Of a DNA stretch of 59,798 nt, positions 43,716-52,372 are shown piece by piece. Source of the stretch: Clostridiales bacterium (GTDB lineage: Bacteria > Bacillota > Clostridia > Oscillospirales > CAG-272); assembly GCA_022800625.1 (NCBI GenBank), contig JAAWQR010000010.1:1-59798 (forward strand). The letters are read 5' to 3'. The position numbers and the translations under genes were made by a program. Position 1 is the stretch's first letter. Each line of letters begins with the position of its first letter. Below the pieces are notes generated by a model, which was not told the DNA's origin, did not search any database, and was given only the letters and a program-made list of their open reading frames with translations.

Positions 43716-43961
43716 TTATTCCCCTATCACTTCATAAAGTAATGAAGCGTCTCCCTTTGCTACATGCTCTCGTACATCGAGAACACGCAAGGTTAATGTT
43801 TTTTCTCCGAATGTGATCTTTATAATGTCGCCGATCTTTACATCGTATGAAGCCTTTGCCCGTCTGCCGTTAACTTCAACATGCTCCGTATCGCAGGCAT
43901 CGTTTGCCACGGTACGCCGCTTGATTATGCGCGCGACCTTTAAATATTTATCAAGCCTCAT
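43716..43961 (-). CDS. rqcP: S4-domain RNA-binding protein RqcP (YabO/Hsp15 type)
   Basis: Start chosen at the ATG at 43961 (MRLDKYLKVARIIKRRT), where the family begins; 81 residues. The S4 RNA-binding motif includes VEVNGRRAKASYDVKIGD. In Bacillus RqcP works with RqcH on stalled 50S subunits in ribosome quality control. Neighbours are hup and yabP, as in Bacillus. Confidence 0.88.
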   Translation of the reverse strand: MRLDKYLKVARIIKRRTVANDACDTEHVEVNGRRAKASYDVKIGDIIKITFGEKTLTLRVLDVREHVAKGDASLLYEVIGE

Positions 43962-44149
43962 ATTTTCTAATTGCTCCGCAAGCCGGCGCCCAAACTGCAT
44001 TCATCGTTTTGTGAATGACGCCGAATTTTTCTGTAAATCGCGTTTTACCGAAAAGTAATAATTAAGCGTTACCCGCCGTTTTCAGCGGCGGGAATATTTC
44101 ACTTTATATATTAAATTTCAAGTGCATATATACGTCATGCGTAATTTTC

Positions 44150-44425
44150 TCAGCCGTTGATTTTTGCCTTAAGTACAGACGCGGGAGTAAACTCTACCTT
44201 TTTTGACGCTGCGATTTCAATAGCCTCGCCTGTTGCGGGATTTCTTCCCATACGAGCCGCTCTTTCCTTAACGCCGAATGTTCCGAATCCGAAAATCTGA
44301 ACCTTGTCTCCGCTTACAAGCGCGTTCTCTATAGAATCCAAAACAGCTGCTACTGCTGCCTCAGCATCCTTTTTCTTAAGTCCTGCAACTTCTGCGACCG
44401 AATTAACAAGTTGTGATCTGTTCAT
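44150..44425 (-). CDS. hup: HU histone-like DNA-binding protein
   Basis: 91 residues. MNRSQLVNSVAEVAGLKKKD forms the dimer helix; FGFGTFGVKERAARMGRNPA is the beta-arm with the conserved GRNP tip. It bends and packages DNA. It has its own promoter between mazG and rqcP and a GC-rich hairpin (CCCGCCG/CGGCGGG, about 44070-44092) downstream. Confidence 0.95.
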   Translation of the reverse strand: MNRSQLVNSVAEVAGLKKKDAEAAVAAVLDSIENALVSGDKVQIFGFGTFGVKERAARMGRNPATGEAIEIAASKKVEFTPASVLKAKING

Positions 44426-44500
44426 TATTTAAACTTCCTTTTCTAAAAATTGATTTTCTTAGATTTGTTTCTTAAATTAATAATTTAAGAGTCTGCACAT

Positions 44501-44529
44501 AGTATAACATTTTTACGTCCTACTTGCAA
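44501..44529 (-). promoter_or_regulatory. hup promoter
   Basis: On the minus strand TTGCAA (44529-44524), 17-bp spacer, TATACT (44506-44501). Confidence 0.75.
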
Positions 44530-44556
44530 TAGTTATTCTGCATTTTTTTTAAAAAT

Positions 44557-45288
44557 TCAATTTTCGGGGTATTTTTCAATAAATTCTGCAGTTTTTCGGG
44601 ACAACAATTCCTCGGAATCGATATCCATTACCGCCGAAAGCGCAGATATACCTGTCAAAGCATCGGAAATAAGCGATTCATATTCGGCTTTGTCTGTCGC
44701 TTCACCGCAGGCACATGAAAGTTTTAACAAAGCCGATTTAGCGGCACTTAAATGATTGTCAATATCATATCCGCCCTTTATGGCTTTTGAGTATACTTTT
44801 TTTGCTCTCATAAGAGACGGAAGCTGAGGAGGCACCGCCGCCATTTTATCTTTGACGGTCTTTCTGTCCTTTTTTTCAACGACTTTAGCCTTTTCCCATG
44901 CGTCAAGTGCTCCTTCGGGATCATCAGCAGATACGTCTCCGAAAACATGAGGGTGTCGGTTCACAAGCTTTGCCGCAATATCAGAAACTACGTCGTTAAA
45001 GCTGAAACGTCCTTCTTCTTCCTCCATAGCTGAATGAAAAAGTACCTGAAGCAGCAAATCGCCGAGTTCTTCACGAAGCAAGTGCGAGTCCTTTTTATCA
45101 AGAGCTTCAACAACCTCATATGTTTCCTCAATCAAATTCCCTCTGATACTCTCATGAGTCTGAACTCTGTCCCACGGGCATCCGTTTTCGGATCTCAGGT
45201 ATGCGAATATGGCTTTCAAATCATCTATATCATATTTCTTTTTTGATGTTATATTGCGAATTTCTTCTCTGTTCATTTCTTTGACCAT
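44557..45288 (-). CDS. mazG: MazG-family nucleoside triphosphate pyrophosphohydrolase
   Basis: 243 residues. MazG core: LRSENGCPWDRVQTHESIRG, then EETYEVVEALDKKD and EELGDLLLQVLFHS (the metal-binding EExxE/ExxD helices). It hydrolyses NTPs and dNTPs to monophosphates, a house-cleaning role. It lacks the tetrapyrrole methylase domain fused to MazG in Bacillus YabN. The start may be an internal ATG (MNREEI). Confidence 0.9.
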   Translation of the reverse strand: MVKEMNREEIRNITSKKKYDIDDLKAIFAYLRSENGCPWDRVQTHESIRGNLIEETYEVVEALDKKDSHLLREELGDLLLQVLFHSAMEEEEGRFSFNDVVSDIAAKLVNRHPHVFGDVSADDPEGALDAWEKAKVVEKKDRKTVKDKMAAVPPQLPSLMRAKKVYSKAIKGGYDIDNHLSAAKSALLKLSCACGEATDKAEYESLISDALTGISALSAVMDIDSEELLSRKTAEFIEKYPEN

Positions 45289-45381
45289 CCCTTATTTACA
45301 ACTGAAATCAGATAATTGCTATTTTATCGCACCTGATTGTCAGATTTATACTTTCCTTCGTATTTATTTTCCAAGGCTGCT

Positions 45382-47052
45382 TTACTTAAACAGCTTTATC
45401 TTTTTTAGCAGATCTCTAATCTTCTCACCCTTCGGGAGCAATATTATATCATCTTCGGTTACTGCCCTCAGAGCAAATATCAAAACGGTATATACAAGAG
45501 CCGCCGCAAGAATTGCAGCAAGAGTAGATGCGCTTACCCCGAAAGCCTCTCTTGTAAGCATCGAGACTCCGATCGCCGCGGCAGAACAAACCGCAGCAGC
45601 GATCAGCGGGCGAAAGAACACTTTTCCCATATTCGGTCTTATTCCTACATATTTTACAAGGAAGAATATATTTAGCGCCGTTGCCGTTAGATAGCAGAGG
45701 AAAGTACTCACGGGCGTGCCTGCCAAACCGATGGTCCTGATAAGAATGAATCTGTTGGTTACGATCTTAATTACAGCTCCCGCCACCATTGATATGATAG
45801 GCATATATGTATGTCCGTTTGCCTGAAGCATTGCGTTTGTTACAGTTATAACGCACAGAAAAAATGCTGAAGGCGCAAGAAGAGTCAAAAGCGGAGCCGC
45901 GCTTTGAATAGATTCCGCCGGATAGTGAAAAAGCTGAAGTATCGGTTCTGCAAGAGCTGCCATACCGAGACCGCACGGAAGACCTATAAGCGCCGAGACT
46001 TTCAGAGAACTTTCCATAACAACACCGGCGCGTTTTTTGTCGCCGACTGTAATCGCCGACTTAATTAGCGGAACAATTGAATAAGATATAGGATATATAA
46101 GATACGGCGGTAGATTGAACATCGGCACGCACAGCGATGTATAATTTCCGTATGCGGCTGTCGCTTCAATCTGCGACATTCCGCAGAATTTCTGTAAAAG
46201 TCCCTGCATTGTTGCAGTGTCGATCAAATTAGTCAAACTCATAACAGATGAGCTGATAGTTATGGGAAGAGCTATCAGCGCAAGTGATTTAAGTATCGAT
46301 GAAGTTGAATCTGTATATCTATTTTCACCTGAAATATCAGTAAATTCAGCATCATACTTTCTGCTTTTGAACAACAGCTTGGAAAGTGTCAGGAACAACA
46401 TTCCGAGTCCTGCGCCGATCGTCACGGCAAAAATAGCATATGCCGCTGCAAAATGTATACTGCCGTCAGCCTTTCCGTATAACCCGATCGCATAATATGC
46501 CAAAGCTATACCGAGAAACAGCTTGCACAGCGCTTCGATAAGCTGTGACACGGCGACAGGCATCATAAACTGATATCCTTGAAAATATCCGCGGTATGCG
46601 CTGGCTACACAAATAAAAAATAAGGTCGGAGCAAGAGCCATTATCGAATAACGTGAATTCGGAGATTTTATAGCATCTGCAAATGCGGGAGCTCCGAAAA
46701 TCATTATCGCAGCTCCGAGAGAGCCGATTATCAAAAACAGAATAAGAGATATTTTAAATACTTTCTTAACCTGTCTTACTCTTCCCTTTGATCTGTTTTC
46801 CGCTATAAGAAGCGATACCGCTACGGGAAGTCCCGCTGTCGATATCATATAGAAAACAGTATATACTACATAAGCCGAGCTGTAGTATCCCATTCCGAGT
46901 TCTCCGATAATATGAGTCATCGGGATCTTGAAAAGCGCGCCTATAGCTTTGATAATCAAATTGGATATCGTAAGGATGATGACTCCCGAAAAGAACAATC
47001 CTGTACTGCTTTTTACTTTTTTATTGTTCATGTATACTCCGTTCTGCGGCAA
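45382..47052 (-). CDS. spoVB: SpoVB/MurJ-like flippase (polysaccharide biosynthesis family)
   Basis: About 550 residues with some 13-14 membrane helices (GVIILTISNLIIKAIGALFK at the N-terminus, near the conserved KIPMTHIIG loop). It belongs to the MOP superfamily branch of SpoVB/YabM, which translocates lipid-linked precursors for cortex or wall synthesis. The place before mazG matches the Bacillus yabM-yabN order. The ATG at 47031 (MNNKKVK) is an alternative start. Confidence 0.87.
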   Translation of the reverse strand: MPQNGVYMNNKKVKSSTGLFFSGVIILTISNLIIKAIGALFKIPMTHIIGELGMGYYSSAYVVYTVFYMISTAGLPVAVSLLIAENRSKGRVRQVKKVFKISLILFLIIGSLGAAIMIFGAPAFADAIKSPNSRYSIMALAPTLFFICVASAYRGYFQGYQFMMPVAVSQLIEALCKLFLGIALAYYAIGLYGKADGSIHFAAAYAIFAVTIGAGLGMLFLTLSKLLFKSRKYDAEFTDISGENRYTDSTSSILKSLALIALPITISSSVMSLTNLIDTATMQGLLQKFCGMSQIEATAAYGNYTSLCVPMFNLPPYLIYPISYSIVPLIKSAITVGDKKRAGVVMESSLKVSALIGLPCGLGMAALAEPILQLFHYPAESIQSAAPLLTLLAPSAFFLCVITVTNAMLQANGHTYMPIISMVAGAVIKIVTNRFILIRTIGLAGTPVSTFLCYLTATALNIFFLVKYVGIRPNMGKVFFRPLIAAAVCSAAAIGVSMLTREAFGVSASTLAAILAAALVYTVLIFALRAVTEDDIILLPKGEKIRDLLKKIKLFK

Positions 47053-47093
47053 GGCTGCATTTATTTAAGTGTTCGTCAGACTTAACGAACAGC

Positions 47094-47999
47094 TTATATT
47101 TTCCCGATAAATTCGCGGAACATTGAATCCCGCGGAACAAGAGAAGTGTCAAAAACGGGATTATCTATCTCCCTGAGTCTTTCCGAAAGATCCTCTGCGA
47201 TATCCGCATAAGGCTCTCCTCTCCCGATCTCAGAAAGCATGGGCAGGGCAAATTTCCCGATCATAAAAAGCTCATATTCAAGGAAAGAATCGATATATAC
47301 ATCGGGATTCTGCGCATTCGGAAAAATAGCACTGTCTTCGTTTTCCCTGACAGATTCCCAACAAGAAAGCGTAAAAGATGCAGATGCATTTCTGAATAAG
47401 CTGTCACGGACTAAACGCCTCAGCAGTCTTATCTCATATGAACTGAAGGCGACACCGTTCACCGATACCGAATCTCCCACGCATATAAAAATGCTTGTAT
47501 ACTTTTCTCCGAAAAGAGATACTACTTCGGGATAGACAGCCTGTATTCCCTCAAAAATATAAATGTCCTTCTCCTGAGGAACATATTCTGTATATCCGTC
47601 TCTCACTCCCGTGAGAAAATTAAATCTCGGTATGCGAACACTTTTGCCTAACAGCAACCGATCCGTAAACTCTGCAAGATAATCCGTGTCGATAGTCTTT
47701 ACACTGTCAAAATCGGGTTTGGCACCCGGCGGTAAATTCCGCCTCAGATTATCTTTATAAAAATCATCGATCGACAGCACTACAGCATTGTGACCCGCTC
47801 GGTTTATCTCACTCACAAAAAGCTCGGCTGTCGTCGTCTTACCCGAGCACGTAGGTCCCGACAAAGTTATCACCTTATTATTTCTCGAAAGCGCACACTC
47901 AGCCGATGACTTTAACTTATCCTTAAATTTTCTCTCGCAGTTAAGAATAAATCTGCGGCATTCTTCCTTTGTATTGATCTCGCTGCATAAGATTTTCAT
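47094..47999 (-). CDS. Uridine kinase/phosphoribulokinase-family P-loop protein
   Basis: 301 residues. Walker A is LSGPTCSGKTTTAE (about residue 48); SIDDFYKDN is the acceptor-binding motif. PPGAKPDFDSVKTID and YIFEGIQAVYP are typical of uridine-kinase-like proteins. Extra N-terminal (about 40) and C-terminal segments exceed canonical Udk length. It occurs as a stand-alone kinase in Clostridia; the substrate is unknown. Confidence 0.78.
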   Translation of the reverse strand: MKILCSEINTKEECRRFILNCERKFKDKLKSSAECALSRNNKVITLSGPTCSGKTTTAELFVSEINRAGHNAVVLSIDDFYKDNLRRNLPPGAKPDFDSVKTIDTDYLAEFTDRLLLGKSVRIPRFNFLTGVRDGYTEYVPQEKDIYIFEGIQAVYPEVVSLFGEKYTSIFICVGDSVSVNGVAFSSYEIRLLRRLVRDSLFRNASASFTLSCWESVRENEDSAIFPNAQNPDVYIDSFLEYELFMIGKFALPMLSEIGRGEPYADIAEDLSERLREIDNPVFDTSLVPRDSMFREFIGKI

Positions 48000-48064
48000 A
48001 AAGTCTCCCCCATTACGCCGTCCATGCAGCGCTATAGTTATGAAATTCAGCTCGTTTTCCGTAA

Positions 48065-49546
48065 TCAGCTAAAGAATTTGCGGATCTTTTTTTCTTTTTC
48101 AAGTCTGATTTTTTCAAAATCGCCGCTTTTACGTTCACGCAGATATTCATACGGGTATTTCGGCTCAAACATGCGCTCGATGATCTGACTTCCGTCTTTA
48201 TCATATTTAAGCAGTTTTGTGACGGAGGACGCTCCGAGCGCGAATATCGAATGAATCTCGTCCATCATGTAAATATTGTAAAGTCCTTCATGAGATTTTT
48301 TGGCATAACCGATATTTTCAAGGTTTCCGACCGTATTTTTCTGCCTGTACATATAATACGGCAAATATCCCGATTCCATTATGCGTTCCGCAGCATAATC
48401 AACACTTTTCGCGGCAATTGTCCCTTCTCTGTCAAAGACATCCGAACCGCTCGTTTTAAATTCAGCAGATTTTTTTACACTGAACGAATGGACTGTGATA
48501 TTGGTAGGATCAAGCGATATTATACCGTCTACTGAATCACAAAAGCTATTATAGCCGTCTCCCGGCAGTCCTGCGATAAGATCAACATTAACGTCTCTGA
48601 TTCCGCACGAAGCGGCGATATCATAAGCTCTGTAAAACTGCTCTACCGTATGTGCCCTGCCTACCGCTCGGAGAACCTCGTCATTTAAACTTTGCGGATT
48701 GACGCTCAGCCTTGTAACGCCGGATCTTGCCGCGGCTTCAAGCTTTTCTTTTGTTATAGTATCCGGCCTTCCGGCTTCGAGAGTAAATTCATCGGGTGAA
48801 TCGATGTTTTTTACCACTCTGTCAAGCAAACGCTCAAGCTGTCTCTCGTCAAGTACAGTCGGCGTTCCTCCGCCTATATAGACGGTAGACACTCTGAATC
48901 CGAGAGAACGGATAAGCTCAAATGAGCTGTCTATATCAAGCAAAAGCGCCTCAAGATATTCAGGTATCATGGAGAGAAGCTTCGGTGACGTATAAGATAC
49001 AAATGAACAGTACGCGCACCTCGTAGGACAAAACGGAATTGCAATATACACGCTGCATTCACGCCGTGTTTGCTCCGTTATAAGTCTGCGTGAGACAGAT
49101 GCCGTTTCCGCCGCAAGACGAGCTTTTCCCGCTGTCGTTCTGTACACATTTTCAAAAAAATCGCGCACATCGATCTCGCTCATACCGTTCTGCATCAGCT
49201 CTTCCGCAAGCCGTGCGGGACGAACTCCCGTGAGCATTCCCCATGGCGGTCTGTGACCTGTCAGGCGCTCGCATACTTTAAGGAAAGCTCCGCCTGCCGC
49301 GATCTTCGATATTCTGTTTTCAGGTACGCTCCCATGAGGCACAAATGCTTCAGCAGTTTCTGTCCTGTCTCCGTCTGTAAGAGCTGCACGCGCCCTCACA
49401 CCATTGCCGTCATGCAAAACGTCAATCTCAGCTCGTCTGAAATCAAGTGCCGCTTCTCCCTCCGGGAATCTCTCTCCCGGATAAAAGAGCATTGCCAGCA
49501 TTTGTATATAATACGGTTTAATATCACCGTTTATGATTATTTTCAA
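48065..49546 (-). CDS. hemZ: HemZ-type radical SAM coproporphyrinogen III oxidase-like protein
   Basis: 493 residues. Radical-SAM cluster CPTRCAYCSF near residue 173; SAM-binding VYIGGGTPTVLDERQLERLL. The N-terminal about 160 residues carry the HemZ-specific domain (MLTGVRPARLAEELMQNGMS). HemN-family catalytic segments VNVDLIAGLPGDG follow. HemZ is an oxygen-independent HemN homologue. No haem genes are adjacent, so the true substrate in this anaerobe is open. Confidence 0.87.
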   Translation of the reverse strand: MKIIINGDIKPYYIQMLAMLFYPGERFPEGEAALDFRRAEIDVLHDGNGVRARAALTDGDRTETAEAFVPHGSVPENRISKIAAGGAFLKVCERLTGHRPPWGMLTGVRPARLAEELMQNGMSEIDVRDFFENVYRTTAGKARLAAETASVSRRLITEQTRRECSVYIAIPFCPTRCAYCSFVSYTSPKLLSMIPEYLEALLLDIDSSFELIRSLGFRVSTVYIGGGTPTVLDERQLERLLDRVVKNIDSPDEFTLEAGRPDTITKEKLEAAARSGVTRLSVNPQSLNDEVLRAVGRAHTVEQFYRAYDIAASCGIRDVNVDLIAGLPGDGYNSFCDSVDGIISLDPTNITVHSFSVKKSAEFKTSGSDVFDREGTIAAKSVDYAAERIMESGYLPYYMYRQKNTVGNLENIGYAKKSHEGLYNIYMMDEIHSIFALGASSVTKLLKYDKDGSQIIERMFEPKYPYEYLRERKSGDFEKIRLEKEKKIRKFFS

Positions 49547-49570
49547 ATTATTTCGTTTCCCTTATGAAAA

Positions 49571-50053
49571 TTATTTTGAGTTTGAGTCTTCCATACTCAT
49601 TCTCTCGCGGCTCAGAACACGGCTGTCCATAACAAGAGTTACAGGACCGTCGTTGCACAATGAGACCTTCATATCCGCGCCGAAAACTCCGCACTCCGTG
49701 TGAATCTTCTCCGAAAGATATGTACAGAAATATTCAAACAGCGCCTTTGCTCTCACCGGAGCTTCACTGTTCATAAAATCCGGACGGTTTCCTTTTCTGT
49801 ATGACGCAGTCAGCGTAAAATTCGGAACTGCTACAATACTTCCGCCTATATCGGTAACAGAGAGATTCATTTTTCCCTCTCCGTCTTCAAAAATTCGGGT
49901 TTTCAGTATTTTTTCTGCTAAAAGCTCAGCGTCGCGCTCACAGTCTCCGCGCTCAACTCCGACAAGCAGCAAAAGTCCCATGCTGCCGCGCGCCGTTATC
50001 TCTCCGTCAATTTTTACCTCAGCTTCGCTGACTCTTTGAACAACTGACAGCAT
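49571..50053 (-). CDS. dtd: D-aminoacyl-tRNA deacylase
   Basis: 160 residues, about 10 longer than usual at the C-terminus. The GPVT cross-subunit proofreading motif is present (NDGPVTLVMDS). The usual SQFTL loop is PNFTL here (VPNFTLTASYRKGNRPDF), a variant I believe is common in Clostridia. It removes D-amino acids from tRNA. Ribosome-binding site GGAGGCAAAATA; follows rel by 25 bp. Confidence 0.92.
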   Translation of the reverse strand: MLSVVQRVSEAEVKIDGEITARGSMGLLLLVGVERGDCERDAELLAEKILKTRIFEDGEGKMNLSVTDIGGSIVAVPNFTLTASYRKGNRPDFMNSEAPVRAKALFEYFCTYLSEKIHTECGVFGADMKVSLCNDGPVTLVMDSRVLSRERMSMEDSNSK

Positions 50054-50078
50054 TATTTTGCCTCCTACCGTCAGCCGT

Positions 50079-52322
50079 TCAGCCGACGCCTCTTGTTATA
50101 CTGATTATATGGCTGAGTCCTCTCAGTCTCGAAACAATAGAATTACAATGCTCACTGTTCTTACATCCTACGGTAAGATTTATAACTATATTTCCGCTGC
50201 CGCTTTTCTGAGTATTTACGGAGAGAAGCGTTACCTTCATATCCGCAAGAGCAGTCGTAATATCCGCAAGGAGAGTTATATGATTTTCCGCAAACACCTG
50301 TATCGCCGCTTCAAAAAGGCTTCCCTTGTCAGATCTTACAACGTCCTCGTCCCATTCTGCGGAAACAAGACGCTCTTTGAAGTCCTCTTCATGTATTCGG
50401 TCGGCAATATTACAGCACGATTTTTTGTGTATCGATATTCCGTATCCGCGCGTGATAAATCCGATAATATCATCTCCCGGAAGAGGATTACAGCACTTTG
50501 CAATTTTTACGGCACAGCCGTATTCTCCGTCAACCACAATACCGCTTCCGGTACGGATTCTTCCGGTTTTCGCTTTTTTGATCTGCTCCGATATATCGGT
50601 GCTCTCTTCTTCAGGTTTAAAGAGCCTTTCATACTCGTCTTTCAGCTTTGCGGAAATCTTGGATACCGTCACGCCGCCGTATCCGACAGCATTGAAAAGA
50701 TCTTCGCTTTCCTGCATACCCATACGGTGCGCGATATTTGCTATCACCTCGTTTTTCTGCTGCTCCGTCGGTCTTCCGCGGAATTTTGCAAATTCGCGGT
50801 CGATCTCAGCACGCCCCACAACGATATTTTCGCTTCGCTTTTCTTTCTTAAACCACTGTCTGATCTTATTTCGAGCTTCACCTGTTCTGACGATCTTCAG
50901 CCAATCGCGGCTCGGTCCCTTTGAGCTTGCCGACGTTATTATCTCGACGATGTCCCCCGTTACGGGAACTCTGTCTATCGGGGATATCATTCCGTTAATG
51001 GTAGCTCCGACCATCTTATTGCCGACGGCAGAATGGATCGCATAAGCAAAGTCAATCAGAGTCGAGCCTTGAGGCAAGGCTATAACGTCTCCTTTAGGCG
51101 TAAATACAAATGTTTCGTCATGGAATATATCGATCTTCAGCGCATGAAGAAAATCCTCCGAATCAATAACTCCGTCCTCGGCGTCAATAAGTCTTGCTAC
51201 CCACGCAAGCTTTTTGTCGATATCTTCTTTGCTCTTTTCTCCCGATTTATATTTCCAGTGCGCCGCAACACCGTATTCGGCGATGTGGTGCATTTCGCGC
51301 GTTCTGATCTGTACTTCAAAAGGTATTCCGTCTCGTCCGATAACCGTTGTGTGAAGAGACTGATACATATTCGGCTTCGGTGTTGAAATATAGTCTTTAA
51401 AGCGTCCCGGTATACTGTTAAACAATTCATGTATAATACCGAGCGCGGTATAGCATTCAAGTTCTGTATCTACAATTATACGGATAGCATAAAAATCGTA
51501 AATCTCGTCAAACTGTTTGTTCTGATTGAACATTTTACGGTATATGGAATATACCGTCTTTACTCTTCCTTCAAGAGTAAAATTGATATTATATTCATTA
51601 AGCTTTTCCGAGACAAACTGACGTGTGTTTTCAATAAAATTGACGTTTCTTCCGTATTTTTTTTCAATGTCCTCGGACACCTCGGCATGTCCTATAGGAT
51701 CAAGAAATCTGAGAGCCAGATTTTCAAGCTCCTGCTTGATTCTCTGCATACCGAGTCTGTGTGCTAGCGGTGCGTAAACGTGCATCGTTTCAAGAGCGGT
51801 TATGCGTCTTTTTCCCTCGGACTTTGCCTCAAGAGTTCTCATATTATGAAGTCTGTCGCACAGCTTTATAAATATTACTCTTATATCCTTCGACATTGCA
51901 AGAAGCATTTTTCTGATATTCTCGATGTGAGCCTCTTCTTTGTCGATTATATTCATTTCTTTGATCTTGGTAAGTCCGTCGACAAGCATGGCAACGTCAG
52001 GGCCGAAGCGTTCCGATATTTCTTCAAGGCTTGTCTTATCCGAGCAGTCCTCTACTGTATCATGAAGAAATGCGGCGCACACGGAATCGGTATCAAGACC
52101 GAGTCCGGCTACTATCTCAGCCACTGCTATCGGGTGACAAATATACGGCTCTCCGCTTACTCTGAACTGCCCCTCGTGAAGATCCCTTGCATATTCAAAC
52201 GAACGGTTTATCTTATCAAGATCATAATTTTTTCCGCCTGATTTTAACTGTTCCAGAAGTCCGTCGATATTTGGGCGAACCATACTTTTTGCACCTTCGG
52301 CATCATTTTTATTTTCACACAT
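50079..52322 (-). CDS. rel: Bifunctional (p)ppGpp synthetase/hydrolase (Rel)
   Basis: 747 residues. In order: HD hydrolase (FLHDTVEDCSDKTSLEEI), synthetase (GRVKTVYSIYRKM; RFKDYISTPKPNMYQSLHTT), TGS (ETFVFTPKGDVIALPQGST), zinc-finger/helical region with CCNPLPGDDIIGFITRGYG, and a C-terminal ACT domain. The RFKD sequence is of the RXKD type seen in bifunctional enzymes. It makes and degrades the stringent-response alarmone. Confidence 0.95.
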   Translation of the reverse strand: MCENKNDAEGAKSMVRPNIDGLLEQLKSGGKNYDLDKINRSFEYARDLHEGQFRVSGEPYICHPIAVAEIVAGLGLDTDSVCAAFLHDTVEDCSDKTSLEEISERFGPDVAMLVDGLTKIKEMNIIDKEEAHIENIRKMLLAMSKDIRVIFIKLCDRLHNMRTLEAKSEGKRRITALETMHVYAPLAHRLGMQRIKQELENLALRFLDPIGHAEVSEDIEKKYGRNVNFIENTRQFVSEKLNEYNINFTLEGRVKTVYSIYRKMFNQNKQFDEIYDFYAIRIIVDTELECYTALGIIHELFNSIPGRFKDYISTPKPNMYQSLHTTVIGRDGIPFEVQIRTREMHHIAEYGVAAHWKYKSGEKSKEDIDKKLAWVARLIDAEDGVIDSEDFLHALKIDIFHDETFVFTPKGDVIALPQGSTLIDFAYAIHSAVGNKMVGATINGMISPIDRVPVTGDIVEIITSASSKGPSRDWLKIVRTGEARNKIRQWFKKEKRSENIVVGRAEIDREFAKFRGRPTEQQKNEVIANIAHRMGMQESEDLFNAVGYGGVTVSKISAKLKDEYERLFKPEEESTDISEQIKKAKTGRIRTGSGIVVDGEYGCAVKIAKCCNPLPGDDIIGFITRGYGISIHKKSCCNIADRIHEEDFKERLVSAEWDEDVVRSDKGSLFEAAIQVFAENHITLLADITTALADMKVTLLSVNTQKSGSGNIVINLTVGCKNSEHCNSIVSRLRGLSHIISITRGVG

Positions 52323-52372
52323 AGATTTCTCCGTTAAGTGATAAATTGTAAGACTTTATCAGAGTCTCGGAA

